From: Pyrinomonadaceae bacterium
Lineage (GTDB): Bacteria; Acidobacteriota; Blastocatellia; Pyrinomonadales; Pyrinomonadaceae
Reading direction: 5' to 3'
NCBI GenBank assembly: GCA_022843305.1
Contig: JALHNX010000042.1
Span: 1 to 33,374 of the forward strand
Length of the DNA: 33,374 nt
Shown one piece after another: positions 15,501 through 24,257 of the stretch. Position 1 is the stretch's first letter; each line of letters opens with the position of its first letter. Below the pieces are notes generated by a model. That model was not told where the DNA came from. It did not search any database and saw only the letters and a program-made list of their open reading frames with translations. The translations under genes were made by a program, and so were the position numbers.

Positions 15501-16208
15501 TTAAGCCCGTAAAAAGTTCGGCAAAAATTTTGCGATTGATGATAAATTTTCGTGGATTTTTTTGAGTTCGGCAAAACTCAGAATAGTTAAAACATTTTCG
15601 AGTTCACGAAATTCCATCGTGAGCGATTTGTTTGCGCGGTTCGTATCGCGTTCACTGTCCAGAATGAGAAAGATTTTTGAACGCTGCGCATCGTGGGCGC
15701 GTTTTAACTTGGCAAACGCCGAATCCAGATTGCCTTTGCTCTGAACTTCAAAAACGTGCGAAAGCCGCTGATTATTTGTCCTCTCTCGCCAAACGACATC
15801 GTAATATTGAAACTCCATTTCGCCATAAAACCCGAGAATTTCGCCGATCTCTAAAAGTATTTCCTGAGCTTGCCGGTGTGAAAGCGATTCGATTTCAACG
15901 CCGGCTTTTGAAAATATGATTCCTTCGGTTTCCTGTTCGACCGATTTTTTGCCTTTCTCGGTCAAAGACCAAATTCCGCGCTCGCGGCGAATCAGATTAT
16001 TTTCATCGAGCATTTTTCCGGCTTTCTGCACGGCTTTTTTCCAAAACTTTTGTTCGCCGGATTTTATTGCCGCAATTTCCGCGTCTGATAACGAAGGGAA
16101 ATAGGAAATCAGCCGCTCATAAAGGAAACGCACGTTGTCCGTTCCGCCAACCGCGGAAAGTTCCTGCAAAATCGGAGTTTCAATATTTGTTGATAAAGGC
16201 AGCGGCAT
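15501..16208 (-). CDS. Winged-helix protein with Mrr-like nuclease domain
   Basis: A 235-residue protein. The N-terminal part (about 1-95) resembles the Mrr_N winged helix, ending with the typical wing RRERGIWSLTEKGK. The second part looks like a PD-(D/E)xK fold of the Mrr branch, with Asp137 in YYDVVW and Gln156-Ser-Lys158 in FEVQSKGN as the QxK variant. Mrr proteins cut modified DNA; relatives without restriction roles exist. No methyltransferase or other restriction gene is nearby, so this is a solitary nuclease-like protein of unknown role. The 66-bp gap downstream has only a weak GTAAAA/TTTTAC hairpin. The nuclease assignment is by motif only. Confidence 0.6.
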   Translation of the reverse strand: MPLPLSTNIETPILQELSAVGGTDNVRFLYERLISYFPSLSDAEIAAIKSGEQKFWKKAVQKAGKMLDENNLIRRERGIWSLTEKGKKSVEQETEGIIFSKAGVEIESLSHRQAQEILLEIGEILGFYGEMEFQYYDVVWRERTNNQRLSHVFEVQSKGNLDSAFAKLKRAHDAQRSKIFLILDSERDTNRANKSLTMEFRELENVLTILSFAELKKIHENLSSIAKFLPNFLRA

Positions 16209-16228
16209 TTCTTTTATCTTCGGTCTGA

Positions 16229-16906
16229 TTAAAAAATAGATTTATATGCGGTGAGATTTTGATTTATCACATCATTTTTTAACTCATCCAGATTTTCCGT
16301 CAAGCGTTCTGCAAGATTTTCGGTCAGTGTTTTGGCATTAAAAGCCTGAGCCACAGAAATCGTTTCAGGCTTTCCGATTTTAACAAAAATCTGCGGCTTA
16401 AACTCGCCGAGAAATTCGTAGCGCATCGAAAGGGAAATAACGAAACATTTTTCGACTTTTTCGATTATCTTCGACAAGCCGTTATAAAGCCTCAGCGGGC
16501 GCAAATCGTTCGGTAAAATTTCGCCTTGCGGAAATATCCAGAGCGTCGAATTGGAATTTTCACGTAATAAGTTTGCCGCGTATTTGATGCTTTGCAAAGC
16601 CTCGCGTGAATTTTCACGCACAACCGAAAACGCGCCGAGCTTGCGAAATAGAAACAAACTTTTTAGTTGTTTTTCTTCCATCATCACAAAACTATTTAAA
16701 TTTGTTTCGTGTGAAATCTGAAAAGCAATTAGTCCGTCCCACCAACTCGAATGATTGCAGTAAATTATCAGCGGTAAATCAATGTTTTTGTTAAATAAAA
16801 AATCCAAACCGGAAACCCGAAAAGAATGAAAGTGCCGTTTAAGCAAATTGCGATTATAAAGTGAGAAAACCTTCTCGAAAACGACGCTTTTATTTGCTTC
16901 CAACAT
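16229..16906 (-). CDS. PlsC-type lysophospholipid acyltransferase
   Basis: A 225-residue acyltransferase. The catalytic HX4D motif is NHSSWWD with His52 and Asp57. The second motif reads FPQGE instead of the usual FPEGTR, a variant seen in acyltransferases that act on substrates other than lysophosphatidate. It has a hydrophobic patch before the active site and is likely membrane-associated. The substrate is not predictable. Its first 17 bp overlap the end of alr, so the two are co-transcribed and probably translationally coupled. Confidence 0.85.
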   Translation of the reverse strand: MLEANKSVVFEKVFSLYNRNLLKRHFHSFRVSGLDFLFNKNIDLPLIIYCNHSSWWDGLIAFQISHETNLNSFVMMEEKQLKSLFLFRKLGAFSVVRENSREALQSIKYAANLLRENSNSTLWIFPQGEILPNDLRPLRLYNGLSKIIEKVEKCFVISLSMRYEFLGEFKPQIFVKIGKPETISVAQAFNAKTLTENLAERLTENLDELKNDVINQNLTAYKSIF

Positions 16907-18035
16907 ATATTTTCGGAACGCGGCGATTGATACCGCAGGTTATTTCATAAGAGATTGTGTCAGAAATTTGCGCCAATTCTTCGGCTGAAATTCTTAAACT
17001 ATTTGTTTCACCAATTATAATTACTCTGTCTTCAAGTTTAACATCAGGAATGTCGGACACATCCACAAGCGTCCAATCCATAGAAATGCGCCCGACAATC
17101 GGTGCAAAATGTTGATTTATTAAAACTCTTCCTTGGTTTGATAAAACACGCGGTATTCCGTCTTCATAGCCAATTGGAATCGCTGCGATCAGCGAATCTT
17201 TCTGCGTTTTAAATGTGCGGCTGTAACCCAACGTTTCGCCTTTGGCAACCTTTTTGAGATGTGCTATTTGTGTGAAAATTGACATAACGGCTTTTAACTC
17301 CGGCTTCGCAACACTTTTCGGCAAAATATCGCCGCCCAATCCATATAAAACTCCGCCAAGTCTGACCAAATTCTCTCTGGATTTTTCGTGAACAATCGCT
17401 CCCGGAGAGTTTGCCAAATCTTTATAAATCGGCTTAAATCCTTTATCTTCAAAGATTGCCGCACATTCCTTAAAGCGTTTAATTTGTAAATCAGTAAAAT
17501 CGTTTTCGTTCAAATTGTCGGCGGCGGCGAAATGCGTCATCAATCCTTCAACATTTAAATTTTTAAGGCTTTTCAGTCTTTCGGCAAACTCATCAGCTTC
17601 ATCAAATCGAACGCCGATTCTGTTCATTCCGGTATCAATTTTGATATGAACATCAGCGATAATTCCGTGTTCCTTGGCTGCCAGATTGAAGCTTTCGGCT
17701 TTTTCAATTTGGTAAATTACGGGTGTTAAACTGTTGTCAAGCAACAGTTTTTCCTGCCCAAACCAAAATCCGCCCAGACAAAGTATCGGTTTTGTAATTC
17801 CGGCATCACGAAGTTCGAGTCCTTCTTCAGGAAGGGCAACGCCGAACCAATCAATTCCTTTCGCTTCCAATCTGAGGGCGCATTGAACCGCATTATGTCC
17901 GTAAGCATCGGCTTTAACGACCGCCATATATTTCAGATTATGACCGACAAAATTTTTAACCGATTGAAGATTAAAAGTGAGATTATCAAGATTAATTTCT
18001 GCCCAAGTCGGTCTTTGCGCAATAATTTTCGACAT
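16890..18035 (-). CDS. alr: Alanine racemase
   Basis: PLP-dependent interconversion of L- and D-alanine, supplying D-Ala for peptidoglycan. At 381 residues it is the normal length. Lys41 in VVKADAYGHN carries the PLP, and the catalytic Tyr is in LGYSRTF. Other family blocks are present: KIDTGMNRIG, then RLGGVLYGL and GRISMDWTLVDVS. The gene is first in a two-gene unit with the acyltransferase, and the region upstream (18036-18103) is AT-rich and can hold its promoter. Confidence 0.97.
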   Translation of the reverse strand: MSKIIAQRPTWAEINLDNLTFNLQSVKNFVGHNLKYMAVVKADAYGHNAVQCALRLEAKGIDWFGVALPEEGLELRDAGITKPILCLGGFWFGQEKLLLDNSLTPVIYQIEKAESFNLAAKEHGIIADVHIKIDTGMNRIGVRFDEADEFAERLKSLKNLNVEGLMTHFAAADNLNENDFTDLQIKRFKECAAIFEDKGFKPIYKDLANSPGAIVHEKSRENLVRLGGVLYGLGGDILPKSVAKPELKAVMSIFTQIAHLKKVAKGETLGYSRTFKTQKDSLIAAIPIGYEDGIPRVLSNQGRVLINQHFAPIVGRISMDWTLVDVSDIPDVKLEDRVIIIGETNSLRISAEELAQISDTISYEITCGINRRVPKIYVGSK

Positions 18036-18103
18036 TAAATAAATTAAAGCAAACTGCTAATGAAAACGTGTTAGTGTTGAAATAATTAATGTTATGATTT
18101 TTA

Positions 18104-18159
18104 GCTTTAGAAACAGCTTTAAGTGTCTGCTTTGCGACACTTAAAGCTGTTTCTAAAGC
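18104..18159. repeat. Perfect 24-bp inverted repeat overlapping the carboxylase stop codon
   Basis: 18104-18127 and 18136-18159 are exact reverse complements with an 8-nt loop. The right arm contains the TAG stop (18155-18153) of the carboxylase gene. The stem is long enough to terminate transcription, but no run of Ts follows in either direction, so it is not a textbook intrinsic terminator. It may instead protect the mRNA 3' end, or be a small mobile palindrome. Confidence 0.75.
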
Positions 18160-19715
18160 GGAATATTGCCGTGTTTTTTAGGCGGATTGCTGTCGCGTTT
18201 GTTTTGCAGAAGCGATAAAGCCCGGATAAGTTTCGGACGCGTAAATTTCGGCTCGATCACTTCATCTATAAAACCGTGTTCCGCGGCGACATACGGATTT
18301 GCAAACTTTTCCTTAAATTCCGTCACTTTTGATTGCCGAAACTGTTCATCATTTTCGGCAATTTCCTTGCGGTACAGAACCCCGACTGCGCCTTCCGCGC
18401 CCATGACGGCGATTTCAGCGGTCGGATATGCAAAATTTATATCAGTCCGGATATGTTTTGAAGCCATTACGCAATATGCACCGCCGTAAGCCTTGCGCGT
18501 AATAACGGTAATTTTCGGCACGGTCGCTTCGGCAAAAGCATAGAGAAGTTTTGCGCCGTGGCGGATAATACCGAAATGTTCCTGATTAACACCGGGCAAA
18601 AATCCCGGAACATCTTCAAACGTGATAATTGGAATATTGAAGCAATCGCAGAAACGGACAAATCGAGCGGCTTTGACCGAAGCGTCAATATCCAAAACGC
18701 CTGCCAGAAACGCCGGTTGATTGGCAACAATCGCGACCGAAAAGCCGCCTAAACGGGCAAAACCGATGACTATGTTTTGGGCAAAATGTTCTTGTACTTC
18801 AAAGAAATAACCTTCGTCAACGACATTATTGATAATTTCACGAATATCGTAAGGTTGGTTCGATGATTGCGGAACGATGGAATTTAACAGTTCATCGGCA
18901 CGGTCAGACGGGTCATTTGTCGGCACAAACGGCGGATTTTCAAGATTATTGGACGGGACGAATGAAAGTAGTTCGCGTGTCAGCCGCAGACAATGTTCGT
19001 CCGAATCGGCGGCAAAATGTGCGACTCCGGATTTGGCATTATGCGTCATCGCGCCGCCGAGATGATCTTTGGTAACGTCTTCGTGCGTGACGGTTTTTAT
19101 AACATCCGGTCCGGTGATAAACATATAAGATGTGTCTTTGACCATTATGTTGAAATCCGTGATCGCCGGTGAATAAACCGCGCCGCCCGCGCAAGGTCCT
19201 AAAATACAGCTGATTTGCGGAACAACGCCGCTTGCTAAAGTGTTTCTCAGGAAAATATCGGCATAACCGCCAAGCGACACAACGCCTTCCTGAATGCGTG
19301 CGCCGCCGGAATCGTTCAGACCGACAATCGGCGCGCCGGTTTTCATCGCTAAATCCATTACTTTACAAATCTTTCTGGCGTGAGTTTCGCTAAGAGAACC
19401 GCCGAAAATCGTAAAATCCTGCGCAAAAACAAAAACTTCGCGCCCGTCAACCAGTCCGTGTCCGGTGATAACGCCGTCGCCCATAAATTTTTGTTTCTCT
19501 AAGCCGAAATCCGTCGAGCGGTGAACGACAAATTTATCGAATTCCTCAAACGAGCCCTCATCCAAAAAGAATTCGATTCTTTCGCGGGCGGTCATTTTTC
19601 CCGCAGCGCGTTGTTTTTCGAGTCGCGCCGCGCCGCCGCCTAATTCTGCAAGCCGGGATTTTTCCTGCAATAAATCTAATTTATTCATAGACTTTTCTTG
19701 TGTTTGCGGTTTCAT
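18153..19715 (-). CDS. Acyl-CoA carboxylase carboxyltransferase (beta) subunit, propionyl/methylcrotonyl-CoA type
   Basis: A 520-residue carboxyltransferase that moves CO2 from biotin to an acyl-CoA, most likely propionyl-CoA. The two crotonase-like halves are both present. Key stretches are TARERI near the N-terminus, [23 protein letters not shown] (oxyanion hole), [12 protein letters not shown], then [25 protein letters not shown] and [12 protein letters not shown]. The alternative start nine codons in (ATG at 19688, MNKLDLLQ) fits the family N-terminus better, but neither start has a clear ribosome binding site. The biotin carboxylase and carrier subunits are not in this window. The stop codon sits inside a 24-bp inverted repeat. 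Confidence 0.93.
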   Translation of the reverse strand: MKPQTQEKSMNKLDLLQEKSRLAELGGGAARLEKQRAAGKMTARERIEFFLDEGSFEEFDKFVVHRSTDFGLEKQKFMGDGVITGHGLVDGREVFVFAQDFTIFGGSLSETHARKICKVMDLAMKTGAPIVGLNDSGGARIQEGVVSLGGYADIFLRNTLASGVVPQISCILGPCAGGAVYSPAITDFNIMVKDTSYMFITGPDVIKTVTHEDVTKDHLGGAMTHNAKSGVAHFAADSDEHCLRLTRELLSFVPSNNLENPPFVPTNDPSDRADELLNSIVPQSSNQPYDIREIINNVVDEGYFFEVQEHFAQNIVIGFARLGGFSVAIVANQPAFLAGVLDIDASVKAARFVRFCDCFNIPIITFEDVPGFLPGVNQEHFGIIRHGAKLLYAFAEATVPKITVITRKAYGGAYCVMASKHIRTDINFAYPTAEIAVMGAEGAVGVLYRKEIAENDEQFRQSKVTEFKEKFANPYVAAEHGFIDEVIEPKFTRPKLIRALSLLQNKRDSNPPKKHGNIPL

Positions 19716-19736
19716 ACCACAGATAAGTTTAGTGTT

Positions 19737-19778
19737 TTTGAGTAAATACTCAAACGGCGGGAATTAATTTTGCCGTTT
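19737..19778 (-). terminator. Two adjacent hairpins downstream of the secreted coiled-coil gene
   Basis: TTTGAGTA/TACTCAAA (19737-19744 with 19747-19754) and AAACGGC/GCCGTTT (19752-19758 with 19772-19778) lie in the 82-bp gap after the gene at 19798. The hairpins share three bases, so they could compete with each other. No long T run follows on the minus strand, so termination is plausible but not certain. Confidence 0.4.
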
Positions 19779-19797
19779 AAAATGAATGGTTTGTATT

Positions 19798-20403
19798 TTA
19801 AAAATCTTCCATCGCATCACGGATTTGAGCGAAAAGCCTTTTTCTGAAACTTTGCGCAAAGATTTCGGCTTCGCGCAGGTTCTGCGAGATTTGAGTGCGG
19901 CTGGTTTCGACTTCAAAAAGCAGAGTTTGCAGTGTATTTCGCTCATTTTCCAATGTTCTGCGTCGGTTCTCGCGCATTTCTTCGGCTTTGGTCGTGCCTT
20001 GAAACTGGATTGAGCGGTCAATATTTTCGGGGCGCAGATCAATCTGGATTTGTCCGATGCGGCGCTTGATGGTTGCTTCTCTTTCGCCGGTTTCAATCAG
20101 GGATTTGCGAAGCGTCGCGGCTAACTGCTCGGTTTGGTTAAGAATTTCATAGCCGAATAAAAGTTTCTGCTGTCTTTCGCTTAACTGTATGCCCTTGTAT
20201 TTATTGACGCTTTCGAGAAATTCGTTCAGGCGTTGATTAAATGTTTGCAGAGATTTTGTCAGTAGTGTTAATTCCTCGGAAATATTTTCCAAAGTTTGCT
20301 GCGTTTTTTCATTGTTTTGGACAACAATCGGTGTGGTTTGAGAAAAAACAGACGTTGAAAAAAGAAAAAAAACAGCATAAAGAAATAACAAATTCATTTT
20401 CAT
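19798..20403 (-). CDS. Secreted coiled-coil protein of unknown function
   Basis: I do not recognise the family. The 201-residue product has a signal peptide (hydrophobic 5-18, probable cleavage after VFS) and then an almost wholly helical, charged body. Heptad-like spacing in TLENISEELTLLTKSL and in the stretch ENRRRTLENERNTLQTLL suggests long coiled coils. It is probably periplasmic. AGGAG lies 7 nt before the ATG at 20403, which decides the start over the second Met two codons later. It stands alone between the carboxylase and the DUF402 gene. Confidence 0.7.
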   Translation of the reverse strand: MKMNLLFLYAVFFLFSTSVFSQTTPIVVQNNEKTQQTLENISEELTLLTKSLQTFNQRLNEFLESVNKYKGIQLSERQQKLLFGYEILNQTEQLAATLRKSLIETGEREATIKRRIGQIQIDLRPENIDRSIQFQGTTKAEEMRENRRRTLENERNTLQTLLFEVETSRTQISQNLREAEIFAQSFRKRLFAQIRDAMEDF

Positions 20404-20457
20404 ATTGTTTCTCCTGAAATTTTTATTTGCACGTTTCCCGGTAATAATAGTTGCAAT

Positions 20458-20940
20458 TTAAGAAAAAGGGAACGCACGAATTTCAATGATCTTCAAAAGC
20501 TCGTCCAAAGTTTTGAATGTTTTATTTATTAATTCCTCAGAATAACCGAATAATTTTGAATTTTCGTCAAATTCTTCGCGGTCTAAAATCTCGACATCGA
20601 AGTTCTTTGAAACCAGCACGTCAATTTCCAGATCAACATAATCCAACACATTATCTTTAAAGCGCGGCGGCATATTCAGATTACAGTAAAAATTACGAAA
20701 CTCTCCGTCTGGTTCGTGAAATCTAAAGACGTTATACCAATTATCGAGCCAATAATATTCGTAAGAAATCGTGCCGCGTCTGATAACGCCTAATTTGGGG
20801 TGGCGGATTTCCTTTTCAAATTCGCCCACAAATATCAAAAGGGAATCGCGCCGTTCAATAAAATCGGCTTTCCATGAGCGGTGAATTTCTCCGTTAAATT
20901 TTCGTGAGTTGATTGTGATTTTTTCTGCCGGTTTAATCAT
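20458..20940 (-). CDS. DUF402 family protein (NtdP/FomD-like phosphatase fold)
   Basis: A 160-residue cytosolic protein of the DUF402 family. The pattern YYWLDNWYNVFRF, then YCNLNMPPRF and YVDLEIDVLV followed by LDREEFDE, matches the beta-barrel family that includes Bacillus NtdP (nucleoside tri/diphosphatase) and FomD. The acidic cluster DLEID...LDREEFDE corresponds to the metal site of those enzymes. Hydrolysis of a nucleotide is likely by homology; the physiological substrate is unknown. Its start overlaps the end of the alpha/beta hydrolase gene by 8 bp, making it the last gene of a three-gene operon. Confidence 0.8.
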   Translation of the reverse strand: MIKPAEKITINSRKFNGEIHRSWKADFIERRDSLLIFVGEFEKEIRHPKLGVIRRGTISYEYYWLDNWYNVFRFHEPDGEFRNFYCNLNMPPRFKDNVLDYVDLEIDVLVSKNFDVEILDREEFDENSKLFGYSEELINKTFKTLDELLKIIEIRAFPFS

Positions 20941-21712
20941 TAAATTCGATTCGATTACAGAAATTCAATAAGGTTTGGTTAAATTGTTCGGGCTGTTCCA
21001 AATTTGAAAAATGTCCTGCTTTTTCGATAATGACCAGTTCGGATTCGGAAATCGATTGATTCAACATTCGTGCATTTTCAAGATTTGTAACTTTATCAAA
21101 TTCACCAAAAACCAGCAGAGTCGGAACGGAAATTTGATTGACAAGCTCGGAACTATCGTTTCTTTCAGCCATACTACGAAGCGCATTGATGACTGAAATC
21201 GGATCAATATTTGTAAAAATTCTTTTCAGTTCCGTCATCAATTCGGGATTGTTTTGCTTTGTGTCTTCCGAAACGAGATTGGGAAGCATATTTTCAATCA
21301 ATGCGTCTGAGCCTTGTTTTTCGATTTTCAAGATTAATTCAAAGCGCGAATTTCTTTTTTCAACAGTATCCGCCAGCTGCGTTGTGTCGCATAAAATTAG
21401 CGCGGAAAACTTTTCGGGGATTAAGCGAAAAAGTTCAAATGAAACATAACCTCCCATTGAAAGTCCGCCGATGATCGCTTTTTCAATTGTTAGTGATTCA
21501 ATTAACTCAGCTATTTGCTTTGCCATTTCACGAATTGAGAAATGCTTGGCAGTATCGGTTTTACCAAAACCCGGCAAATCCGGCAAAATAACGCGAAAAC
21601 CTTGAATGGCGAGTAATTCGGCTTGCGCCTGCCACATTTTTCGGGAAAGCGGGAAAGCGTGGATCAATACAATCGTTTTGCCTTTGCCAATATCATCAAA
21701 ATACAATTTCAT
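20933..21712 (-). CDS. Alpha/beta hydrolase
   Basis: A 259-residue alpha/beta-fold hydrolase with the complete catalytic triad: Ser85 in the nucleophile elbow GLSMGG, Asp in FGEFDKVT and His in KAGHFSNLEQPE. The oxyanion-hole strand LIHAFPLS and the strand LPDLPGFGKT are typical of the family that covers lactonases, esterases and 3-oxoadipate enol-lactonase-like enzymes. The substrate cannot be assigned. It begins 7 nt after the universal stress protein gene and overlaps the DUF402 gene. Confidence 0.88.
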   Translation of the reverse strand: MKLYFDDIGKGKTIVLIHAFPLSRKMWQAQAELLAIQGFRVILPDLPGFGKTDTAKHFSIREMAKQIAELIESLTIEKAIIGGLSMGGYVSFELFRLIPEKFSALILCDTTQLADTVEKRNSRFELILKIEKQGSDALIENMLPNLVSEDTKQNNPELMTELKRIFTNIDPISVINALRSMAERNDSSELVNQISVPTLLVFGEFDKVTNLENARMLNQSISESELVIIEKAGHFSNLEQPEQFNQTLLNFCNRIEFND

Positions 21713-21719
21713 AATAAAA

Positions 21720-22169
21720 TTATTTGCTCCGCACCACTAAAACTGAACAAGGCGCGTGGTGTATTACGGAATCGGAAACCGACCCGAGCAAAAGCCTTTC
21801 CCAACGGTTATATCCATGCGAACCGACAATAATCAGATCGGCGCTTATTTCTTCGGCTTTTTCAACAATCCGGCTTTCGGGAGAACCGGTTAGTAATTCC
21901 GTTACGACAGTAATATTCTTTTCAGCAAAAATCGCTCTTAATTTATTTCCGGTCGTTTCCAGAATCTTTTCAGCATTTTCCTTGACCGCACTCTCAATTT
22001 CTTCGGTCGAGGGCTGATAGCCCGCGTAAATATCAATTGAGAGGGGAAGTGCCATATCTACGACGGAAATGACTTGTATTTCATCTCCTGCATTTAGATT
22101 CAAGGCTCGCGTAATCTCAATTGCGGCTTCGCTTTGCTTTGTACCATCGGTTGCTAAAATTATTCTCAT
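21720..22169 (-). CDS. Universal stress protein (UspA family)
   Basis: A 149-residue UspA-fold protein. It begins with the Usp strand MRIILATDGTKQSE and ends with the nucleotide-binding signature GSHGYNRWERLLLGSVSDSV followed by HHAPCSVLVVR, the G-2x-G-9x-G(S) motif of ATP-binding members. It is therefore likely to bind ATP and act in stress tolerance; the trigger is unknown. It leads an operon with the alpha/beta hydrolase (7 nt) and the DUF402 protein. Confidence 0.92.
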   Translation of the reverse strand: MRIILATDGTKQSEAAIEITRALNLNAGDEIQVISVVDMALPLSIDIYAGYQPSTEEIESAVKENAEKILETTGNKLRAIFAEKNITVVTELLTGSPESRIVEKAEEISADLIIVGSHGYNRWERLLLGSVSDSVIHHAPCSVLVVRSK

Positions 22170-22203
22170 AATGATTTGTATTTTACACCCATTAAAATAG
22201 CGT

Positions 22204-22237
22204 AAAAAGTTGCCGGAGTAAATTATTTTATCGGCAA
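22204..22237 (-). terminator. Weak terminator after the marR-type gene
   Basis: TTGCCG/CGGCAA (22237-22232 with 22215-22210 on the minus strand), with a 16-nt loop, is followed by C and five Ts. It lies 3 bp beyond the MarR stop codon and would separate it from the universal stress protein operon. Confidence 0.45.
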
Positions 22238-22240
22238 TTA

Positions 22241-22681
22241 TCAGGAAATTGGAGTTTCCTTCATCAGCAAGTTTTCAACGAGCCGACCGAATAATTGTGA
22301 TAAAACCAGCTGCTCGGTCGGTGTCAGGTTGGCAACCAATTTTTCTTCGAGTTTTCGCCATTTATCTTCGACTTGCGGATGGATTGCCGCCCCCTTCATG
22401 GTAAGATAGACACGCATCACACGCCCGTCTTTTGAGCATACGGAACTCATAACAAAACCATTTTTCACTAAACTTTTGACCATTTTATTAATTGTCGGCG
22501 GTGAAACTTTGAGGTTGGCGGAAAGCTCAATCTGACTCAAACCATCGGTTTTCCAGAGTTCAAAAAGTATAAAAATCTGTCCTGAGTGGAGATTAAATTC
22601 TCTAAGTTCTTTCTCGATTTCTACCTTAAAGAAAGTAGAAATCTGCGCAAATAAAAAAGGCAGTGTTTCATTAAAATTCAT
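22241..22681 (-). CDS. MarR family transcriptional regulator
   Basis: A 146-residue winged-helix dimer of the MarR class. The DNA-binding part reads LSQIELSANLKVSPPTINKMVKSL in outline, with recognition helix PPTINKMV, followed by the wing CSKDGRVMRVYLTMKGA. N- and C-terminal helices provide dimerisation. The ligand is unknown. Two mirrored palindromes directly upstream are its likely operators, so it should repress itself. It is isolated between two terminators, and no obvious regulated enzyme or efflux gene lies divergent to it: the upstream neighbour transcribes toward it. Confidence 0.93.
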   Translation of the reverse strand: MNFNETLPFLFAQISTFFKVEIEKELREFNLHSGQIFILFELWKTDGLSQIELSANLKVSPPTINKMVKSLVKNGFVMSSVCSKDGRVMRVYLTMKGAAIHPQVEDKWRKLEEKLVANLTPTEQLVLSQLFGRLVENLLMKETPIS

Positions 22682-22760
22682 ATAATAAGCAAGCTAATAG
22701 AATATGTTTAGCTAGACAATAATAAGCTAGCTAATTATATTCTATTAGCTAGCTTATTAT
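22682..22760. promoter_or_regulatory. Double palindromic operator/promoter of the marR-type gene
   Basis: A perfect 17-bp inverted repeat (22719-22735 with 22744-22760, 8-bp spacer, core TAGCTAGCTAAT) forms one operator. A second, imperfect copy at 22682-22723 reads as the reverse-complement orientation of the same 42-bp unit and touches the start codon. The two overlap by five bases. On the minus strand a TATAAT (22739-22734) sits in the spacer of the first palindrome, so a bound repressor would cover the -10 box. Confidence 0.75.
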
Positions 22761-22807
22761 AAAGCAAATAAAAAAGCGTGAATTTATCACGCTTTTTTAT
22801 TTGCTTT
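22761..22807. terminator. Strong bidirectional terminator
   Basis: A perfect 21-bp stem (22761-22781 with 22787-22807) with a 5-nt loop and a GC core AGCGTGA/TCACGCT is flanked by A/T runs on both sides. It lies 11 bp after the transaldolase stop and ends the hslVU operon transcript. It also isolates the marR promoter from read-through. Confidence 0.92.
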
Positions 22808-22818
22808 ATTCAGAGGAC

Positions 22819-23469
22819 TTAAGTCCGCCCGCTTTTTTTCCAATCCGATAAAAATGAATCAAGTCCTTTATCGGTCAGCGGATGTTTTACGAGTTGTTGG
22901 ATTACTTTGAAGGGAATGGTTGCGACATCGGCACCGGCGAGCGCGGAATCAACAATGTGCATCGGATGCCGAATCGAAGCGGCTAAAACTTCAGTTGCAT
23001 AACCATAGTTGTCATATATCTGAACAATATCACGAATTAACTGCATACCGTCCTGACCGATGTCATCAAGTCTGCCGATAAAAGGCGAGATATAGGTCGC
23101 ACCGGCTTTAGCTGCCAGCAGTGCCTGAGCGGCTGAAAAGCAAAGGGTTACATTTACCTTAGTTCCTTCATCTCGAAATGTGCGGGTTGCTTTCAGACCG
23201 TCCAGTGTCAAAGGACATTTGATAACTACATTCGGAGCGATTTTGGCGAGTTCACGACCTTCACGAAGCATTCCTTCCGTGTCTAAAGAAGTAACTTCGG
23301 CGGAAACATCGCCTTTTACGAGTTCACAAATTTTGGCGATATGCTCTTTAAAATCAACATCGCCCTCCTTTGAAACGAGCGACGGATTTGTCGTAACTCC
23401 ATCAATCAAGCCCATTTCGTTGGCTTCACGAATCTCATCTAAATTTGCCGTATCTATAAAAAATTTCAT
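22819..23469 (-). CDS. Transaldolase (short, fructose-6-phosphate aldolase-like class)
   Basis: A 216-residue TIM-barrel enzyme of the short transaldolase/FSA class. The Schiff-base lysine is Lys84 in VVIKCPLT. The N-terminus [13 protein letters not shown], the block [10 protein letters not shown] and the later [11 protein letters not shown] are characteristic. Most bacterial members of this class act as transaldolases in the non-oxidative pentose phosphate pathway; a few are fructose-6-phosphate aldolases, and sequence alone does not decide. AGAGGA lies 5 nt before the ATG. It is the last gene of the hslV-hslU operon, 15 nt after the FAH-family gene. Confidence 0.93.
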   Translation of the reverse strand: MKFFIDTANLDEIREANEMGLIDGVTTNPSLVSKEGDVDFKEHIAKICELVKGDVSAEVTSLDTEGMLREGRELAKIAPNVVIKCPLTLDGLKATRTFRDEGTKVNVTLCFSAAQALLAAKAGATYISPFIGRLDDIGQDGMQLIRDIVQIYDNYGYATEVLAASIRHPMHIVDSALAGADVATIPFKVIQQLVKHPLTDKGLDSFLSDWKKSGRT

Positions 23470-23484
23470 ATTTTCCTCTTAATA

Positions 23485-24252
23485 TTATTTTGAAACAGGA
23501 TTGCTTAAAATACCAATACCTTCAATTTCAACCTCGCAAACATCGCCTTCGTTTAATTTTGAAACTCCGGAAGGCGTTCCCGTGGCGATTAAATCGCCGG
23601 GATAAAGCGTCATCTGGTTTGAGATATATCGTATCAGGAAATCTACGGGAAAGACCATCTGCGAAGTTCTGCCGTCCTGTTTAATCACGCCGTTGACTCT
23701 TGTTTGAACCAGTAGATCCGAAACGTCCAGATCGGTTTCGATGAACGCTCCGACCGGGCAAAACGTATCGAAAGATTTGGCTCGTGTAAATTGAACATCC
23801 TGACGCTGAAGGTCACGTGCCGTTACATCGTTCAGGCAAATATAACCAAAAACAAAATCGAAAGGATCATCGTTTTCGGTTAATTTTCGGCATTCGCGGC
23901 TGATAACAATTCCCAGTTCGCCTTCGTGTTCAACCTGCCGGGATTGTTCGGGAATGATGATCGAATCACCATCAGTAATCAAAGCCGACGGAGCTTTCAG
24001 AAAAAGCAGAGGCGTTTTGGGAACCTCGTTGCCAAGTTCGGCGGCATGTTCGGCGTAATTTCTTCCGACACAGACGATTTTTGAAGGAGAAACCGGTGAA
24101 AGAAAATTTACACATACAATGTCGAGATTTTGCGCAGAAGGTGAAAAATCAAAGTCTTTTGAAATTTCACTTTTCGGAAATGGGTAAACACGCCCCTCTT
24201 TAATGGCTCCAAAATATTCCTTGTTTTCGTGTAAAAAACGATAAATTCTCAT
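23485..24252 (-). CDS. Fumarylacetoacetate hydrolase (FAH) family protein
   Basis: A 255-residue FAH-fold enzyme. The family blocks are present: VGRNYAEHA, the metal ligands in EHEGELG and CLNDVTARD, KSFDTFCPVGAF and the end motif GDLIATGTPSGV. The family cleaves or hydrates C-C bonds in beta-keto acids (fumarylpyruvate, acylpyruvate, oxaloacetate decarboxylation). The length and N-terminal region match the general 2-keto acid/acylpyruvase group rather than the long mammalian FAH. It lies 5 nt after the FN3 lipoprotein gene and 15 nt before transaldolase, in the hslVU operon. Confidence 0.9.
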   Translation of the reverse strand: MRIYRFLHENKEYFGAIKEGRVYPFPKSEISKDFDFSPSAQNLDIVCVNFLSPVSPSKIVCVGRNYAEHAAELGNEVPKTPLLFLKAPSALITDGDSIIIPEQSRQVEHEGELGIVISRECRKLTENDDPFDFVFGYICLNDVTARDLQRQDVQFTRAKSFDTFCPVGAFIETDLDVSDLLVQTRVNGVIKQDGRTSQMVFPVDFLIRYISNQMTLYPGDLIATGTPSGVSKLNEGDVCEVEIEGIGILSNPVSK

Positions 24253-24257
24253 AAAAC

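Noticed and set aside
19764..20096. Minus-strand ORF of 110 codons in another frame of the secreted coiled-coil gene
   Set aside because: The 19798-20403 frame has a ribosome binding site and signal peptide; the alternative has neither.
22719..22807. The closely spaced palindromes around 22719-22807 as a CRISPR array or attachment site
   Set aside because: They are two operator copies and one terminator; there are no equal spacers, cas genes or integrase.
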